NCBI RefSeq assembly: GCF_001431315.2
Contig: NZ_LKHV02000001.1
Coordinates: forward strand, 868,001-932,000
Direction: 5' to 3'
DNA length: 64,000 nucleotides
Source of the DNA: Candidatus Berkiella cookevillensis
GTDB taxonomy: Bacteria; Pseudomonadota; Gammaproteobacteria; Berkiellales; Berkiellaceae
Position 1 is the first letter of the stretch; each line of letters begins with the position of its first letter. The notes beneath the pieces were generated by a model that had not been told where the DNA came from, ran no database searches, and saw only the letters and a program-made list of their open reading frames with translations. This document shows, one piece after another, positions 53,519 to 62,724 of this stretch. The translations under genes were made by a program, and so were the position numbers.

Positions 53519-53689
53519 TTAAGAAATGAACGAAGTGAATGATATTCTTCCCTTGGAATCAAGGGAAGAGGCTCAACTTGTTTGAGCAGAAGGATTTTTT
53601 TTATCTTTATTTTAAAAATCCTTCTCTGCACCTAAAGGCGCCTCTTTCTTTGATAACAAAGAAAGAAAATCAATTCGCTTCGCTCATTC
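53519..53689. repeat. Dispersed repeat family B, copy 3
   Basis: AATGAACGAAGTGAATGATA, CTTCCCTTGGAATCAAGGGA and TTTTAAAAATCC follow copies 1 and 2. The second half diverges (CTCTTTCTTTGATAACAAAG). It ends CTTCGCTCATT, an inverted match to its start AATGAACGAAG, giving terminal inverted repeats. It separates lapG from lapD. The rest of the 341-bp gap holds nothing recognisable. Confidence 0.65.
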
Positions 53690-53827
53690 GTAATGTTATT
53701 AAATGCCAATGTTCTCTTAACAAAGCGGCATTATAGAACATTGATTGAGGTTGAGAAAAAATTTCGTCTTTGCAAGAAAATGTGAATAATATTTTTAGGT
53801 GAATGGCTTTGAGGAGCTAAACTAAGC

Positions 53828-55777
53828 ATGACTTTAACGCGACAACTATTATTATCAGGTCTGTTTTTATTGCTAAGCATATTCTCAGGTATGCTTTATT
53901 ACGTGATAGATAATACTCAAACCTTTGTCGATCATCAGCTTGGGAAACATGCTAAAGACACTGCAACTTCTTTAGGTCTTTCTTTATCTTTGGCCATGGA
54001 AGGTAATGAAATTGATATTCCTACTGCAAATCGTATTGTAGATGCTGTATGGGATAGTGGCTACTACAAGAAAATCATGATTGTAAATTTAAAAGGAAAA
54101 GCTGAGATTGAAAGACAGCTGGAGGTAAAAGTATATCAAGTGCCTAATTGGTTCATTAACTATATTGAAGTGAAAACCAAAGAAGAGCGAGCAAAAATTC
54201 AATCAGGTTGGTTGCAACAAGGTGAGGTTATTGTTCAAAGTAATCCAGGTTTTGCCTATCAGCAATTATGGACTACTTTCATTGATGCATTACAATGGTT
54301 TGTGATTACTGCTTTGATTGCAGCCGTTCTAGGTGGTTTTTTACTCTTTATTATTTTAAAACCATTGCGCGCGGTTACGCGTCAAGCAACCGCTATTTGT
54401 AATCAGCAGTTCGTAGAAGAAAGCTTGCCTTGGACCATTGATTTACGACAAGTTGTTGAAGCAATGAATAATATGTCAAGACGTTTAAAACGTTTGTTTG
54501 AAGAGCAGGCGAAGACTACAGAAGAATTGCGAGAACAAGCTTTTAAGAGTCCTGTTACTAAATTGGCTAATCGACGCTATTTTGATATTCATTTTGATCA
54601 CTTATTACAGGACAAAGAACATAGTCATACAGGTGTTGCCTTGCTAATAGAAGTGAATCAATTTAAAGCGTATAACGATAAACATGGTTATGAGTCAGGA
54701 GATGATCTTTTAAAGCAAGTTGCACGACAGATAGAAGCTTCTTTGTCATCCTTTGAAAATGCATTGATTGCGCATTTAGGAGGGGCATCCTTTGCCGTTA
54801 TTTTGCAAGATAAAGTGATAGATGTTGGTATTGAAATTGCACATTCATTGAGTAAAACATTTTCTGAATTCAAGCAAAAAGGAATTGCCAAAGAAGATGA
54901 CATTGCGCACATTGGTCTAACTGTCTTCAATACAAACCAAACGAAGAGAGATATTTTGTCTCAGTTGGATATGGCATTAAGGCAAGCGCAAAATGCAGGT
55001 CCCAATGCCATACATGCTATTAAGATCATTGATGATAAGCAAGTTCGGGGCGCTCAAGATTGGTCTAAGATATTTGATGAGGTTGTTAAGAACAACAAAA
55101 TTAAATTACATTTTCAAAAGATCAAAATGCTACAAGAAACATCAGATTTGTATGAAACATTAATGCGTGTTGAACTGGATAAAGATAACGTCATTAGTGC
55201 AGGCATGTTTATGCCTATGGCTGAGCGCTTAAACCGTATCACTGAACTTGATAAATGTATGATTAATCTATTATTCGAAAAAATAGAAAACGCTAAGATT
55301 AGTCCACGCTATTATGTTAATATTTCTCCTAGCTCAGTAGATGATGCCGATTTCGTTAAGTGGCTAATTGAAAAAATTAAATCCTTAGGGAAAAAGGCAA
55401 ACTCCGTTATTATTGAGTTGCCAGAATATGGCGTTGTCCATCGTATTGATAAAATTAGAGCACTGTTTTTACAAGTTTCCCAACTTGGTTCTAAAACATC
55501 AATCGATCATTACGGGAAAAATTTTAGTTCTTTTGCTTATCTCAATAATCTCAGGTTAGATTACTTAAAAATCGATGGTAGTTTTGTGCGCAATATTCAT
55601 GAAAGCGACGACAATCAATTTTTTATTCGTTCCTTAGTAGATATTGCACGCAGTTTAGATATATTAGTAATCGCCGAAACAGTTGAAACAGAGCAAGAGT
55701 ATGGCATGCTCGAGCAATTGAAAGTGGATGGCATGCAAGGCTATTACATTGCGAAGCCTGCTCAAGAACTAAGTTAG
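53828..55777 (+). CDS. lapD: LapD-type inner membrane c-di-GMP receptor
   Basis: Transmits cytosolic c-di-GMP levels to the periplasm; when ligand is bound, its periplasmic domain sequesters LapG and keeps the adhesin on the surface. The order is: membrane helix (about 5-25), periplasmic LapD_MoxY-type domain (about 26-155), second helix (about 158-180), HAMP (about 180-232), degenerate GGDEF domain (active site GGASF at 318-322) and degenerate EAL domain (YETLMRV at 442-448 for EALLR; DHYGKNF for the DDFGTG loop). Loss of both catalytic motifs fits a receptor rather than an enzyme. The 649 residues equal the usual LapD length. It is separated from lapG by repeat B. Confidence 0.94.
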   Translation: MTLTRQLLLSGLFLLLSIFSGMLYYVIDNTQTFVDHQLGKHAKDTATSLGLSLSLAMEGNEIDIPTANRIVDAVWDSGYYKKIMIVNLKGKAEIERQLEVKVYQVPNWFINYIEVKTKEERAKIQSGWLQQGEVIVQSNPGFAYQQLWTTFIDALQWFVITALIAAVLGGFLLFIILKPLRAVTRQATAICNQQFVEESLPWTIDLRQVVEAMNNMSRRLKRLFEEQAKTTEELREQAFKSPVTKLANRRYFDIHFDHLLQDKEHSHTGVALLIEVNQFKAYNDKHGYESGDDLLKQVARQIEASLSSFENALIAHLGGASFAVILQDKVIDVGIEIAHSLSKTFSEFKQKGIAKEDDIAHIGLTVFNTNQTKRDILSQLDMALRQAQNAGPNAIHAIKIIDDKQVRGAQDWSKIFDEVVKNNKIKLHFQKIKMLQETSDLYETLMRVELDKDNVISAGMFMPMAERLNRITELDKCMINLLFEKIENAKISPRYYVNISPSSVDDADFVKWLIEKIKSLGKKANSVIIELPEYGVVHRIDKIRALFLQVSQLGSKTSIDHYGKNFSSFAYLNNLRLDYLKIDGSFVRNIHESDDNQFFIRSLVDIARSLDILVIAETVETEQEYGMLEQLKVDGMQGYYIAKPAQELS

Positions 55778-55881
55778 TAAACTTTTTTTTGACTAACTAA
55801 TACTTGCGCCAAATGGCTTAATCGCTTAATGTGCTTACTCTTGAAATTTACTAGCTGAATTACTACTTAGAAATAAACACA

Positions 55882-57219
55882 GTGACAAACAGCCAAACAT
55901 TAAAACAAGAATCATTCTCAAATAGAATTGCGCGCCTACTACCGTGGATCATCTGTGGTTTAGCTGCGGGCTTTTATTGTTATGAGTATTTATTGCGTAT
56001 TACGCCTGGTTTGATGGTAGAACATCTACAGGTTGCTTTTAGTAAGAATGGAATGCCTTTAGATGCAACCCAAGTTGGGCATTTGAGTGCTTATTACTAC
56101 TATGCATATACGCCAATGCAGTTGCCTGTTGGTCTAATGATGGACAGGTATGGCCCTCGTAATATCTTAACCATCGCTGTACTTTCCTGTGCGATTGGTA
56201 CACTTATTTTTGCATCCACACATAATCCAAGTATTGCCGCAGCAGGGCGTTTTCTGATTGGATTTGGTTCTTCTTTTGCCTTTGTCGGAGTCTTGAAACT
56301 TGCGACCACTTGGCTGCCACCTGATAGATTTGCCTTTGTATCAGGTTTAACAACCACGCTTGGAATGATTGGTGCAATGTTTGGTGGCACATACTTGAGT
56401 GCTCTGATCATGGATTTAGGTTGGAGAGAAACTTTATATTACTCCAGCTATGTTGGCTTTATATTATTCCCCGTTATTTGGTTTATCGTTCGAGATGCAC
56501 CTTCAAATGAAACTGCATCCATAGATCCACGTACAGTCAAAGTTCTTTCTTATGCACAGCTCTTTAAAGATATTTTATTTGCGATGCGTAATAAGCAAAT
56601 TTGGATTAACGGTGTTATTGGTTGCTTAATCATGGCGCCTACCGTTGTCTTTGCTGAGTTATGGGGCGTCTCATATCTGAAGACAGTACTGTCATTAACA
56701 AATGAGCAATCTACTCGCGCAGTTTCCTTGATCTTCTTAGGTTGGGCTATCGGTGGACCTTTAGTTGGTTTTATCTCTGATAGAATGAAAAAGCGCAAGC
56801 CATTATTATGGTTGGGTAGTTTTGTTGTAACGATTTTGTTGTTTTTTGTTATTTACTATCCAGCACTTACTTATTTCCAAGTAGGTATCTTGTTGTTCGC
56901 CATAGGCTTTTTCTCAAGTGTAGAAATTATTTGCTTTGCCATTGGTAGAGAAAATTGCCAGTTGAGGTTAGCGGGCACAGTGGTTGCAATAACGAATTTT
57001 ATCGTAGTGTGTGGATTCTTCTTCCAAGAATTGGTGGGGGTACTACTTGATAGAGCTTGGAATAGCGATAGATTGATGATTGATGCGATGAAAGTATATT
57101 CTGCTGATAATTATCGTGCAGCTATGTTTATTCTGCCTATACTTACCTTGGTTGCATTCTTTTTATGCTTTTTACTCAAAGAGACAAATTGTCAACAAGT
57201 GGTCAAGGAAGACACATGA
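55882..57219 (+). CDS. MFS transporter
   Basis: A 445-residue, twelve-helix major facilitator starting at GTG 55882. Motif A is in loop 2-3 (GLMMDRYGPRN) and a copy in loop 8-9 (GFISDRMKKRKP). The start (LPWIICGLAAGFYCYEYLL) and ITPGLMV, GRFLIGFGSSFAFVGVLKL and FAELWGVSYLKTVLSL align with the MFS at 11635-12924, of which it is a paralogue. This type is abundant in Legionella/Coxiella-like bacteria; the substrate is unknown. Its stop overlaps the ATG of the following lipoprotein gene (ATGA), so the two are coupled. Confidence 0.88.
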   Translation: MTNSQTLKQESFSNRIARLLPWIICGLAAGFYCYEYLLRITPGLMVEHLQVAFSKNGMPLDATQVGHLSAYYYYAYTPMQLPVGLMMDRYGPRNILTIAVLSCAIGTLIFASTHNPSIAAAGRFLIGFGSSFAFVGVLKLATTWLPPDRFAFVSGLTTTLGMIGAMFGGTYLSALIMDLGWRETLYYSSYVGFILFPVIWFIVRDAPSNETASIDPRTVKVLSYAQLFKDILFAMRNKQIWINGVIGCLIMAPTVVFAELWGVSYLKTVLSLTNEQSTRAVSLIFLGWAIGGPLVGFISDRMKKRKPLLWLGSFVVTILLFFVIYYPALTYFQVGILLFAIGFFSSVEIICFAIGRENCQLRLAGTVVAITNFIVVCGFFFQELVGVLLDRAWNSDRLMIDAMKVYSADNYRAAMFILPILTLVAFFLCFLLKETNCQQVVKEDT

Positions 57220-57593
57220 GACTATTCGCCTTAATTGGGCTTGCTTTTTTGCTTACAGGTTGCATCATTGAGCCAAGTAATAGAGCGCAGCGCATTATTG
57301 TTGCACAGCCAGAGATGGTGTCAGAATGTGCTTTATTGGGTGAAGTTGCGGGTAATTCAAAAATTACGCTTTTACCGCAAGGAGAGCAGCTAGCTCGATA
57401 TCGCGCCTTGGATCAGGCGGCTAGTTTGGGGGCAAGCCACGTAATATGGGTGAACCAACAAAATCAAATTACCAAAAATGTGGCACGTGCTAGAGCTTAT
57501 TATTGTGATCCCGATAAAGTAATGCCACGTTCTTATCAATATATCGATCAGTATTTAAGAGCGCATCGTTATCCTTTTGATGAAGCGAAGTAA
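57216..57593 (+). CDS. DUF4156-like lipoprotein
   Basis: A 125-residue lipoprotein from ATG 57216, with AAGGA ahead and a 4-bp overlap with the MFS stop. An upstream in-frame ATG at 57165 inside the MFS gene would bury the signal peptide, so it is rejected. The signal sequence and lipobox are LFALIGLAFLLTGC. The mature part has the DUF4156 pattern: QPEMVSECALLGEVAG, ARYRALDQAASLGASHVIW, and a late Cys (ARAYYCDP) that could pair with the Cys of SECALLG. Function unknown for the family. Confidence 0.85.
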   Translation: MRLFALIGLAFLLTGCIIEPSNRAQRIIVAQPEMVSECALLGEVAGNSKITLLPQGEQLARYRALDQAASLGASHVIWVNQQNQITKNVARARAYYCDPDKVMPRSYQYIDQYLRAHRYPFDEAK

Positions 57594-57629
57594 AGATTTA
57601 AAACAATCCATCTTCTCCAATCATGTATT

Positions 57630-57805
57630 GATGAGCGTAGCGAATAATTTTCTCACTTTGATAAAGGGAGACGCTCGTTCAGCGTAGCTGTACGAGCAGA
57701 GGGATTTAGTTTTTTGTAGCCCTCAGCATAAATCCCCCTTACGCTACGCGTATCCCCCTTCAAAAAGTGGGATCTTGATTCGCTCTGCTCATCGGTGAAT
57801 ATTTT
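57630..57805. repeat. Dispersed repeat family A, copy 3
   Basis: TGAGCGTAGCGAATAATTTT, AAAGGGAGACGCTCGTTCAG, GAGCAGAGGGATTTAG, GCATAAATCCCCCTTACGC, CTTCAAAAAGTGGGAT and a closing GCTCTGCTCAT. It is the most complete copy, with ends that are partly inverted (ATGAGCG...CTGCTCAT). It fills half of the 348-bp gap ahead of the second exporter operon, whose promoter must lie in the last 130 bp. Confidence 0.65.
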
Positions 57806-57941
57806 TTCTTCATTCATTTCTGAATTAAGCATTCACATCCAATTATCTCCGACAAGCGGTCTTTTGGTTCGACAAAACAAAAAGGCTGCTCGCTGAATTT
57901 ATGTTAAAATGCTGCCAGTCAACATTATATAAGTTATAAAG

Positions 57942-59183
57942 ATGTCTTCCCTTTTTAGAAAAGAAGCATTAGAACACAGCAAGAATAGATTGTACGGCGA
58001 TGTCATATTATTGCAGCCTTTATCTATCAGCGTGCTCGTTGCAACCGTTGTTATTGTCTGCTCTCTCATTATTGCCATGTTATTTTGGGGTACTTATGCC
58101 CGCAAAGAAACAGTGCGTGGTTATGTGGTGCCCGATAAGGGCATTGTTAAAGTATATGCCCCTAATCCTGGCACTATTTATGAGGTACATGTAGAAGAAG
58201 GGCAAGATGTAATCGAAGGACAAACCTTGATTACCGTTATCTCTGAGCGATCCGTGCAAGGGGGTAGTGACGTTGATAGCATGTTGCTCAAAGAACTAGA
58301 AGTGTCAAAAGAACATCAGTTAAAGCGTATCATTGCAGAAAAATCACTTTTAACCTCAGAAACAGAGCGGGCTCAAAATACCATCAATGGTATAGAGAAA
58401 GAGTTGTTTCAAATTGAAGAAAGTCTCAAAACACAGCAACAACGTCTAGCGATTTTACAGACTCGTTTAGAGGGGGCAGAAAAACTCCTCAAGCAAAAAA
58501 GTATGTCTGAAAATGAATATCAAAAATACCTAGAAGAAATGCTGATACAAAAACAGCAATTGCAAGATCTTGAGCGTGGCAAGGCCAATAAAGAAAATGC
58601 ATTGATCCAAGCCAAAGTCGAAATCTTACAATTACCAATTCGTGTTGAATCGCGTATTAATGAAATTGAAGATGTTATTTCGGAATTGAATCAGCGTATG
58701 GCTGAGGTGCAAGGTCGTAAAGTATATGAAATTCGTGCCCCAATCGCAGGAAAAGTGACTGCGCTTCAAGCTAGAGAAGGGCAGTGGCAAAGCAATATTC
58801 CCTTGTTAGCAATATTTCCAAATGATGCCAAAATGCAAGTAGAGCTCTTTGTTCCAACGCGTGCAATTGGTTTCATTGAAGACGACCAAACAGTGAGAAT
58901 ACGTTTTGATGCCTTTCCTTATCAGCGTTTTGGTATTTTTGAAGGTAAGGTAGCTACGGTTTCTAAGCATGTATTATTGCCTTCTGAATTACCTGTTCCG
59001 CTTGAATTAAAAGAGCCTGTGTATCGTGTGACGGTCGAGCTTGATGCTCAATTTGTAACTGCCTATGGTAAAGAGTTACCGCTACAAGCTGGTATGGCAC
59101 TGGAAGCAGATATTATTTTGGATAGACAGACGTTGTTTGATTGGATTTTAGATCCATTGTTTAGCTTAAAAGGTCGATTTTGA
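57942..59183 (+). CDS. Bacteriocin-type exporter adaptor, HlyD/CvaA family
   Basis: A 413-residue membrane fusion protein. An N-terminal cytosolic tail (MSSLFRKEALEHSKNRLYGD) is followed by one membrane helix (about 30-48). ARKETVRGYVVPDKGIVKVY and YEVHVEEGQDVIEGQTLITV form the first lipoyl half, the coiled-coil hairpin spans about 110-250, and the second half is EIRAPIAGKVTALQAREGQW. The RKE-VRGYVVPDKGIVKVY start is characteristic of CvaA-like adaptors that partner C39-peptidase exporters. The next gene is exactly such an exporter, with overlapping stop and start (TGATG). Confidence 0.9.
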   Translation: MSSLFRKEALEHSKNRLYGDVILLQPLSISVLVATVVIVCSLIIAMLFWGTYARKETVRGYVVPDKGIVKVYAPNPGTIYEVHVEEGQDVIEGQTLITVISERSVQGGSDVDSMLLKELEVSKEHQLKRIIAEKSLLTSETERAQNTINGIEKELFQIEESLKTQQQRLAILQTRLEGAEKLLKQKSMSENEYQKYLEEMLIQKQQLQDLERGKANKENALIQAKVEILQLPIRVESRINEIEDVISELNQRMAEVQGRKVYEIRAPIAGKVTALQAREGQWQSNIPLLAIFPNDAKMQVELFVPTRAIGFIEDDQTVRIRFDAFPYQRFGIFEGKVATVSKHVLLPSELPVPLELKEPVYRVTVELDAQFVTAYGKELPLQAGMALEADIILDRQTLFDWILDPLFSLKGRF

Positions 59184-61297
59184 TGCAAAACCCATTAGAG
59201 TTATTAAAATTTTCCGGTGGGTCACGTTTACCCGTCATTTTGCAAACGGAAGTCGCGGAATGTGGGCTGGCCTGTCTTGCAATGGTTGCGAGCTATCATG
59301 GCCACCTAATTGATCTCAATACCTTAAGACGTCAATATCCCATTTCCTTAAGGGGTACAACCTTACAAAATCTCATGCAAACCGCTGATAAAATGGCTTT
59401 TGCATCGAGACCGCTACGCTTGGAACTTGAGCAATTAGATCAGTTGCAAACCCCAACGATTTTGCATTGGGATATGAATCATTTTGTGGTGCTGAAAAAA
59501 GTCAGTAAAAAATATATTGTGATTCATGACCCTGCGCAGGGGCTGCGTAAGATTCCCATGATAGAAGTGTCAAAGCATTTTACTGGCGTAGCCTTAGAGC
59601 TGACACCTACTTCAAGTTTTGCACCGAAGAAAGAAGTGCGCAAAATTCCTATTTGGAGTTTCTGGCAAAAGATCGTTGGCTTAAAGCGTGCGTTAATCCA
59701 AGTTTTCATCATGTCTTTGGCTTTACAGATATTCTCCTTGATCAGCCCGCTTTTTATGCAGTTGGTAGTAGATGAAGTCTTACTGAGCCATGATTTACAT
59801 TTGTTGAGTGTTTTAGCCATTGGCTTTGGTTTGTTGATGTTGATTGAATTGGGTACTACGGCTTTAAGAAGCTTTGTGGTATTGTCCTTAAGCAGTATGC
59901 TCAGTGTGCAAATGGCAGCAAATCTGTTTAGACATCTGATTCGCTTACCTTTGCCCTTTTTTGAAAAACGTCATATCGGTGACATCGTTTCTCGTTTTGG
60001 TTCACTCTCTCAAATTGAAAAAACCTTAACCACAGGCATTGTGCAGGCAATTGTGGACGGTATGATGGCAATTGCAACGGTTGTTATGCTATTTATCTAC
60101 TCGCCAAAACTCACATTCTTAGTGCTCACTGCTTTAGCACTTTATGGTTTGATTCGAGCCATATGGTATAGGCCCTTACGGTCTTTGAATGAAGAAAGTA
60201 TTGTTACAGCAGCCAAAGAAAGTTCAAACTTTATTGAAACCATTCGTGCAACCCAAAGTATTAAAATATTTGGACAAGAAACCCAACGTCAGATGCTTTG
60301 GCAAAATCGTTATGCTGATAAAATCAATGCGGGTATTAGGCTGGGTAAGCTCAATATTACTTTTTCTTCCATCAATGCATTGTTGTTTGGCTTAGAAAAT
60401 ATTTTAGTTGTTTATTTTGCAGCACGCCTTGTTATCGATCTGCAATTATCTGTCGGTATGATGTACGCTTTTATGTCTTATAAACAGCAGTTTACGAGCA
60501 AAGCCGTTGCCTTTATTGAAAACTTAATTCAGATGAAAATGTTAGGTTTGCATTTAGAGCGTTTGGGTGATATCGCATTGGAAGAGCAAGAGACACAGGA
60601 TGGTACTTTAATTGATGCGCCTGAGCTAAAAGGTGAAATTCGTTTAGAAGGTATCAATTTTCGGTATAACGAAGGCGAGCCTTGGATTCTAAAAGATATA
60701 AATATCACTATTAAGCCTGGTGAATCTATCGCCTTGGTAGGACCTTCAGGTTGTGGTAAAACAACCCTGATGAAGATCATGATGGGTTTATTTAAGCCTG
60801 AGTCTGGCAAAGTATTTATTGATAATTTAGAAATTGATAAATTAGGGGCGAAGCATTACCGTCAACAGTTTGGGGCTGTAATGCAAGACGATCAACTTTT
60901 GTCGGGTTCGATGGGAGAGAATATCAGCTTCTTTGATCCACAATTTGATCAAACACGTGTTGAAGCCTGTGCTAATATGGCGGTGATCGCACACGATATT
61001 ATGGCGATGCCAATGGGTTTTAACACCCTCATTGGTGATATGGGAATGGCCTTATCGGGTGGACAAAAGCAACGTGTGCTCTTGGCACGCGCTTTGTATA
61101 AAAATCCTAAAATATTATTCTTAGATGAGGCTACCAGTCATTTAGATGTAGCGCTTGAGAAGGCTATTAATGAAACCGTGCGTAATCTAAAAGTAACACG
61201 GATCATTATTGCGCACAGACCAGAGACCATTCGCTCAGCGGATAGAATCTTCTTATTCACCCCACAAGGTTTAATAGAGCAGCCTAAACCTGTTTAA
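59183..61297 (+). CDS. Peptidase-containing ABC exporter (C39, CvaB/ColV-like)
   Basis: A 704-residue exporter that cleaves double-glycine leaders and secretes the peptide. The C39 domain (about 15-140) is intact: Q21 (oxyanion), C27 in VAECGLACLAM, H100 in WDMNHFVVL, D116 in IHDPAQG. The membrane domain spans about 160-440. The ATPase has Walker A GPSGCGKTT (520-528), signature LSGGQKQR (about 624), Walker B ILFLDEATSHLD, and H-loop IIAHRPE. I prefer ATG 59183 to TTG 59180. Together with the adaptor it makes a complete inner membrane unit that would need a TolC channel from elsewhere. No double-glycine precursor gene was recognised nearby. Confidence 0.94.
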   Translation: MQNPLELLKFSGGSRLPVILQTEVAECGLACLAMVASYHGHLIDLNTLRRQYPISLRGTTLQNLMQTADKMAFASRPLRLELEQLDQLQTPTILHWDMNHFVVLKKVSKKYIVIHDPAQGLRKIPMIEVSKHFTGVALELTPTSSFAPKKEVRKIPIWSFWQKIVGLKRALIQVFIMSLALQIFSLISPLFMQLVVDEVLLSHDLHLLSVLAIGFGLLMLIELGTTALRSFVVLSLSSMLSVQMAANLFRHLIRLPLPFFEKRHIGDIVSRFGSLSQIEKTLTTGIVQAIVDGMMAIATVVMLFIYSPKLTFLVLTALALYGLIRAIWYRPLRSLNEESIVTAAKESSNFIETIRATQSIKIFGQETQRQMLWQNRYADKINAGIRLGKLNITFSSINALLFGLENILVVYFAARLVIDLQLSVGMMYAFMSYKQQFTSKAVAFIENLIQMKMLGLHLERLGDIALEEQETQDGTLIDAPELKGEIRLEGINFRYNEGEPWILKDINITIKPGESIALVGPSGCGKTTLMKIMMGLFKPESGKVFIDNLEIDKLGAKHYRQQFGAVMQDDQLLSGSMGENISFFDPQFDQTRVEACANMAVIAHDIMAMPMGFNTLIGDMGMALSGGQKQRVLLARALYKNPKILFLDEATSHLDVALEKAINETVRNLKVTRIIIAHRPETIRSADRIFLFTPQGLIEQPKPV

Positions 61298-61334
61298 GAT
61301 TTCTCTTTCTTTGTTCGCAGTTTACAAATCGATC

Positions 61335-61405
61335 ATTTTCCCCTCTGCCAATTTTGGGAGAGGGGGCCTTGAAAGGGCGAGCGAAGATTAAATAAGTTAA
61401 TCAGC
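61335..61405. repeat. Dispersed repeat family D, copy 2 (inverted)
   Basis: CCCCTCTGCCAATTTTGGGA, GAGGGGGCCTTGAAAGGGCG and TTAAATAAGTTAATCAGCT are the complement of 30669-30742 with changes. It lies between two convergent genes and contains CTCTGCCAATTTTGGGAGAG-like pairing that may terminate transcription. Confidence 0.5.
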
Positions 61406-61440
61406 TATTCATTTCATTAAGTATTTTTAATAAGATCTTC

Positions 61441-62724
61441 TTACAAGTCAGATGCAAAAAAGTTAAGTCTCTTAGGTTTGAGTGTTATCATGGTAATTTG
61501 TTTCACTTCTCTCGGTGCTTTAGGCACTTCTATTTCTTCTTTCTTATTCTTAGCATGAGATGATTTTTCTTTGGCTACAATTGAGCAAGGCAAAACTCTT
61601 TCATTGGTACGCGACCTGATAAATCTGGGCGTGAACATCGTTTGTTTATTGTATACGCCTTGACATGCAGAATAACCGCCATCTAAATTCAAAGCGGTTT
61701 CCACATTGAAGGCTTTCATTAACTGTGCAAATTGTGGCAAGGTCATGCCAGCTCTTGTGCTAGGGGATTCGTCTCCTTTTAACGTCACCATTAAGATTTG
61801 GCCTTTTTTTGTGAGGCCAATTGCTGATCGTGGGTTGGGCTGATCGGCGTGATAGAAGCTGCCAGGTGGCACAGAGCCAGGATGAGTGCCAAATACTTTT
61901 TTCACGACATCAAATTGGAATCTTTTGTCTTTAAGTTTATCTTCCGTGAATACAACTTGATTATTTTGTACCAAGATTGGGCCAGAGCTTAATAAATATT
62001 TTGCGCTTTTTTGATAGGTATCAAAGGCTTCGGCTGATTGAAAAGAAGAGAGGCTTTGAATGTCTATAATGCCGTCGTAATTAATACGGATAATGCCATA
62101 TTCTTCTCTCACAGAGGAGGGCAATTGCGTCTTTAAATGCAGTTGACTTTCAATCTCTGTGTGTTGTTCGTATCCCTCAAATTTTTCAGAAACGCTGTCT
62201 TCTGTATGCTGAAAAAAAGCGCTGGTATTATCATATTTTTTACCAAGGCTATAATATGTTTTTTTAGATGCTAGGTAATTTTTTTCATAACGATGTAATC
62301 CGATAACGACATTGTGTGTTAAATGATAAAATCCATTAATGGCATAAAACCCACCATTAATCATTGCGCCATAGGTGGCATTTTCTTGCTTGAGATACTT
62401 CATTAAATGATCTGGGGTGCCTTGATCTGTGACTAAGCCGACTTCTGCTTGTGAGGGATCAATGCTTGTGAGCATTATTTCAAAACCAGAACGCATATTA
62501 TCAAAAGGTTGGAATTTCTCGCCTAAAAGTTCACTTGGTCGTTGCATTTTTATATGTGTATTGACAATGCCTGGTCCGATGGTTTTTATCCTTATTTTTT
62601 TTCGAAGCAAATAACCACGAATTATTTTTTGAATTTCGATAGTTGCGCTTAAAATTTTCTTTTCAGCTAAATAATTGCGAATGGTTTTTTGAACTTTAGT
62701 AATTGAACTCAAACTGTCTAACAT
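61441..62724 (-). CDS. Phosphodiester glycosidase-like protein with tandem IQ motifs, effector candidate
   Basis: A 427-residue protein from ATG 62724 without a signal peptide. Residues about 105-390 match the phosphodiester glycosidase (NAGPA/DUF2233) fold: TYGAMINGGFYAINGF, then PRSAIGLTKKGQILMVTLKG, and NVETALNLDGGYSACQ with the family's LDGG-S signature. The enzyme class removes sugars from phosphodiesters. The N-terminal 45 residues hold two IQ-type segments 20 residues apart: VQKTIRNYLAE (11-21) and IQKIIRGYLLRKK (31-43). The second is a perfect IQxxxRGxxxR calmodulin-binding consensus. IQ motifs are eukaryotic-type, and a bacterial calmodulin-dependent effector (Legionella SidJ) uses one. 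A secreted, calmodulin-activated role is inference. The gene overlaps the PAP2-like gene by 7 bp. Confidence 0.85.
   Translation of the reverse strand: MLDSLSSITKVQKTIRNYLAEKKILSATIEIQKIIRGYLLRKKIRIKTIGPGIVNTHIKMQRPSELLGEKFQPFDNMRSGFEIMLTSIDPSQAEVGLVTDQGTPDHLMKYLKQENATYGAMINGGFYAINGFYHLTHNVVIGLHRYEKNYLASKKTYYSLGKKYDNTSAFFQHTEDSVSEKFEGYEQHTEIESQLHLKTQLPSSVREEYGIIRINYDGIIDIQSLSSFQSAEAFDTYQKSAKYLLSSGPILVQNNQVVFTEDKLKDKRFQFDVVKKVFGTHPGSVPPGSFYHADQPNPRSAIGLTKKGQILMVTLKGDESPSTRAGMTLPQFAQLMKAFNVETALNLDGGYSACQGVYNKQTMFTPRFIRSRTNERVLPCSIVAKEKSSHAKNKKEEIEVPKAPREVKQITMITLKPKRLNFFASDL

Noticed and set aside
53539-53736. 65-residue plus-strand frame
   Set aside because: Encoded by repeat B copy 3; no ribosome site and no similarity to a protein.
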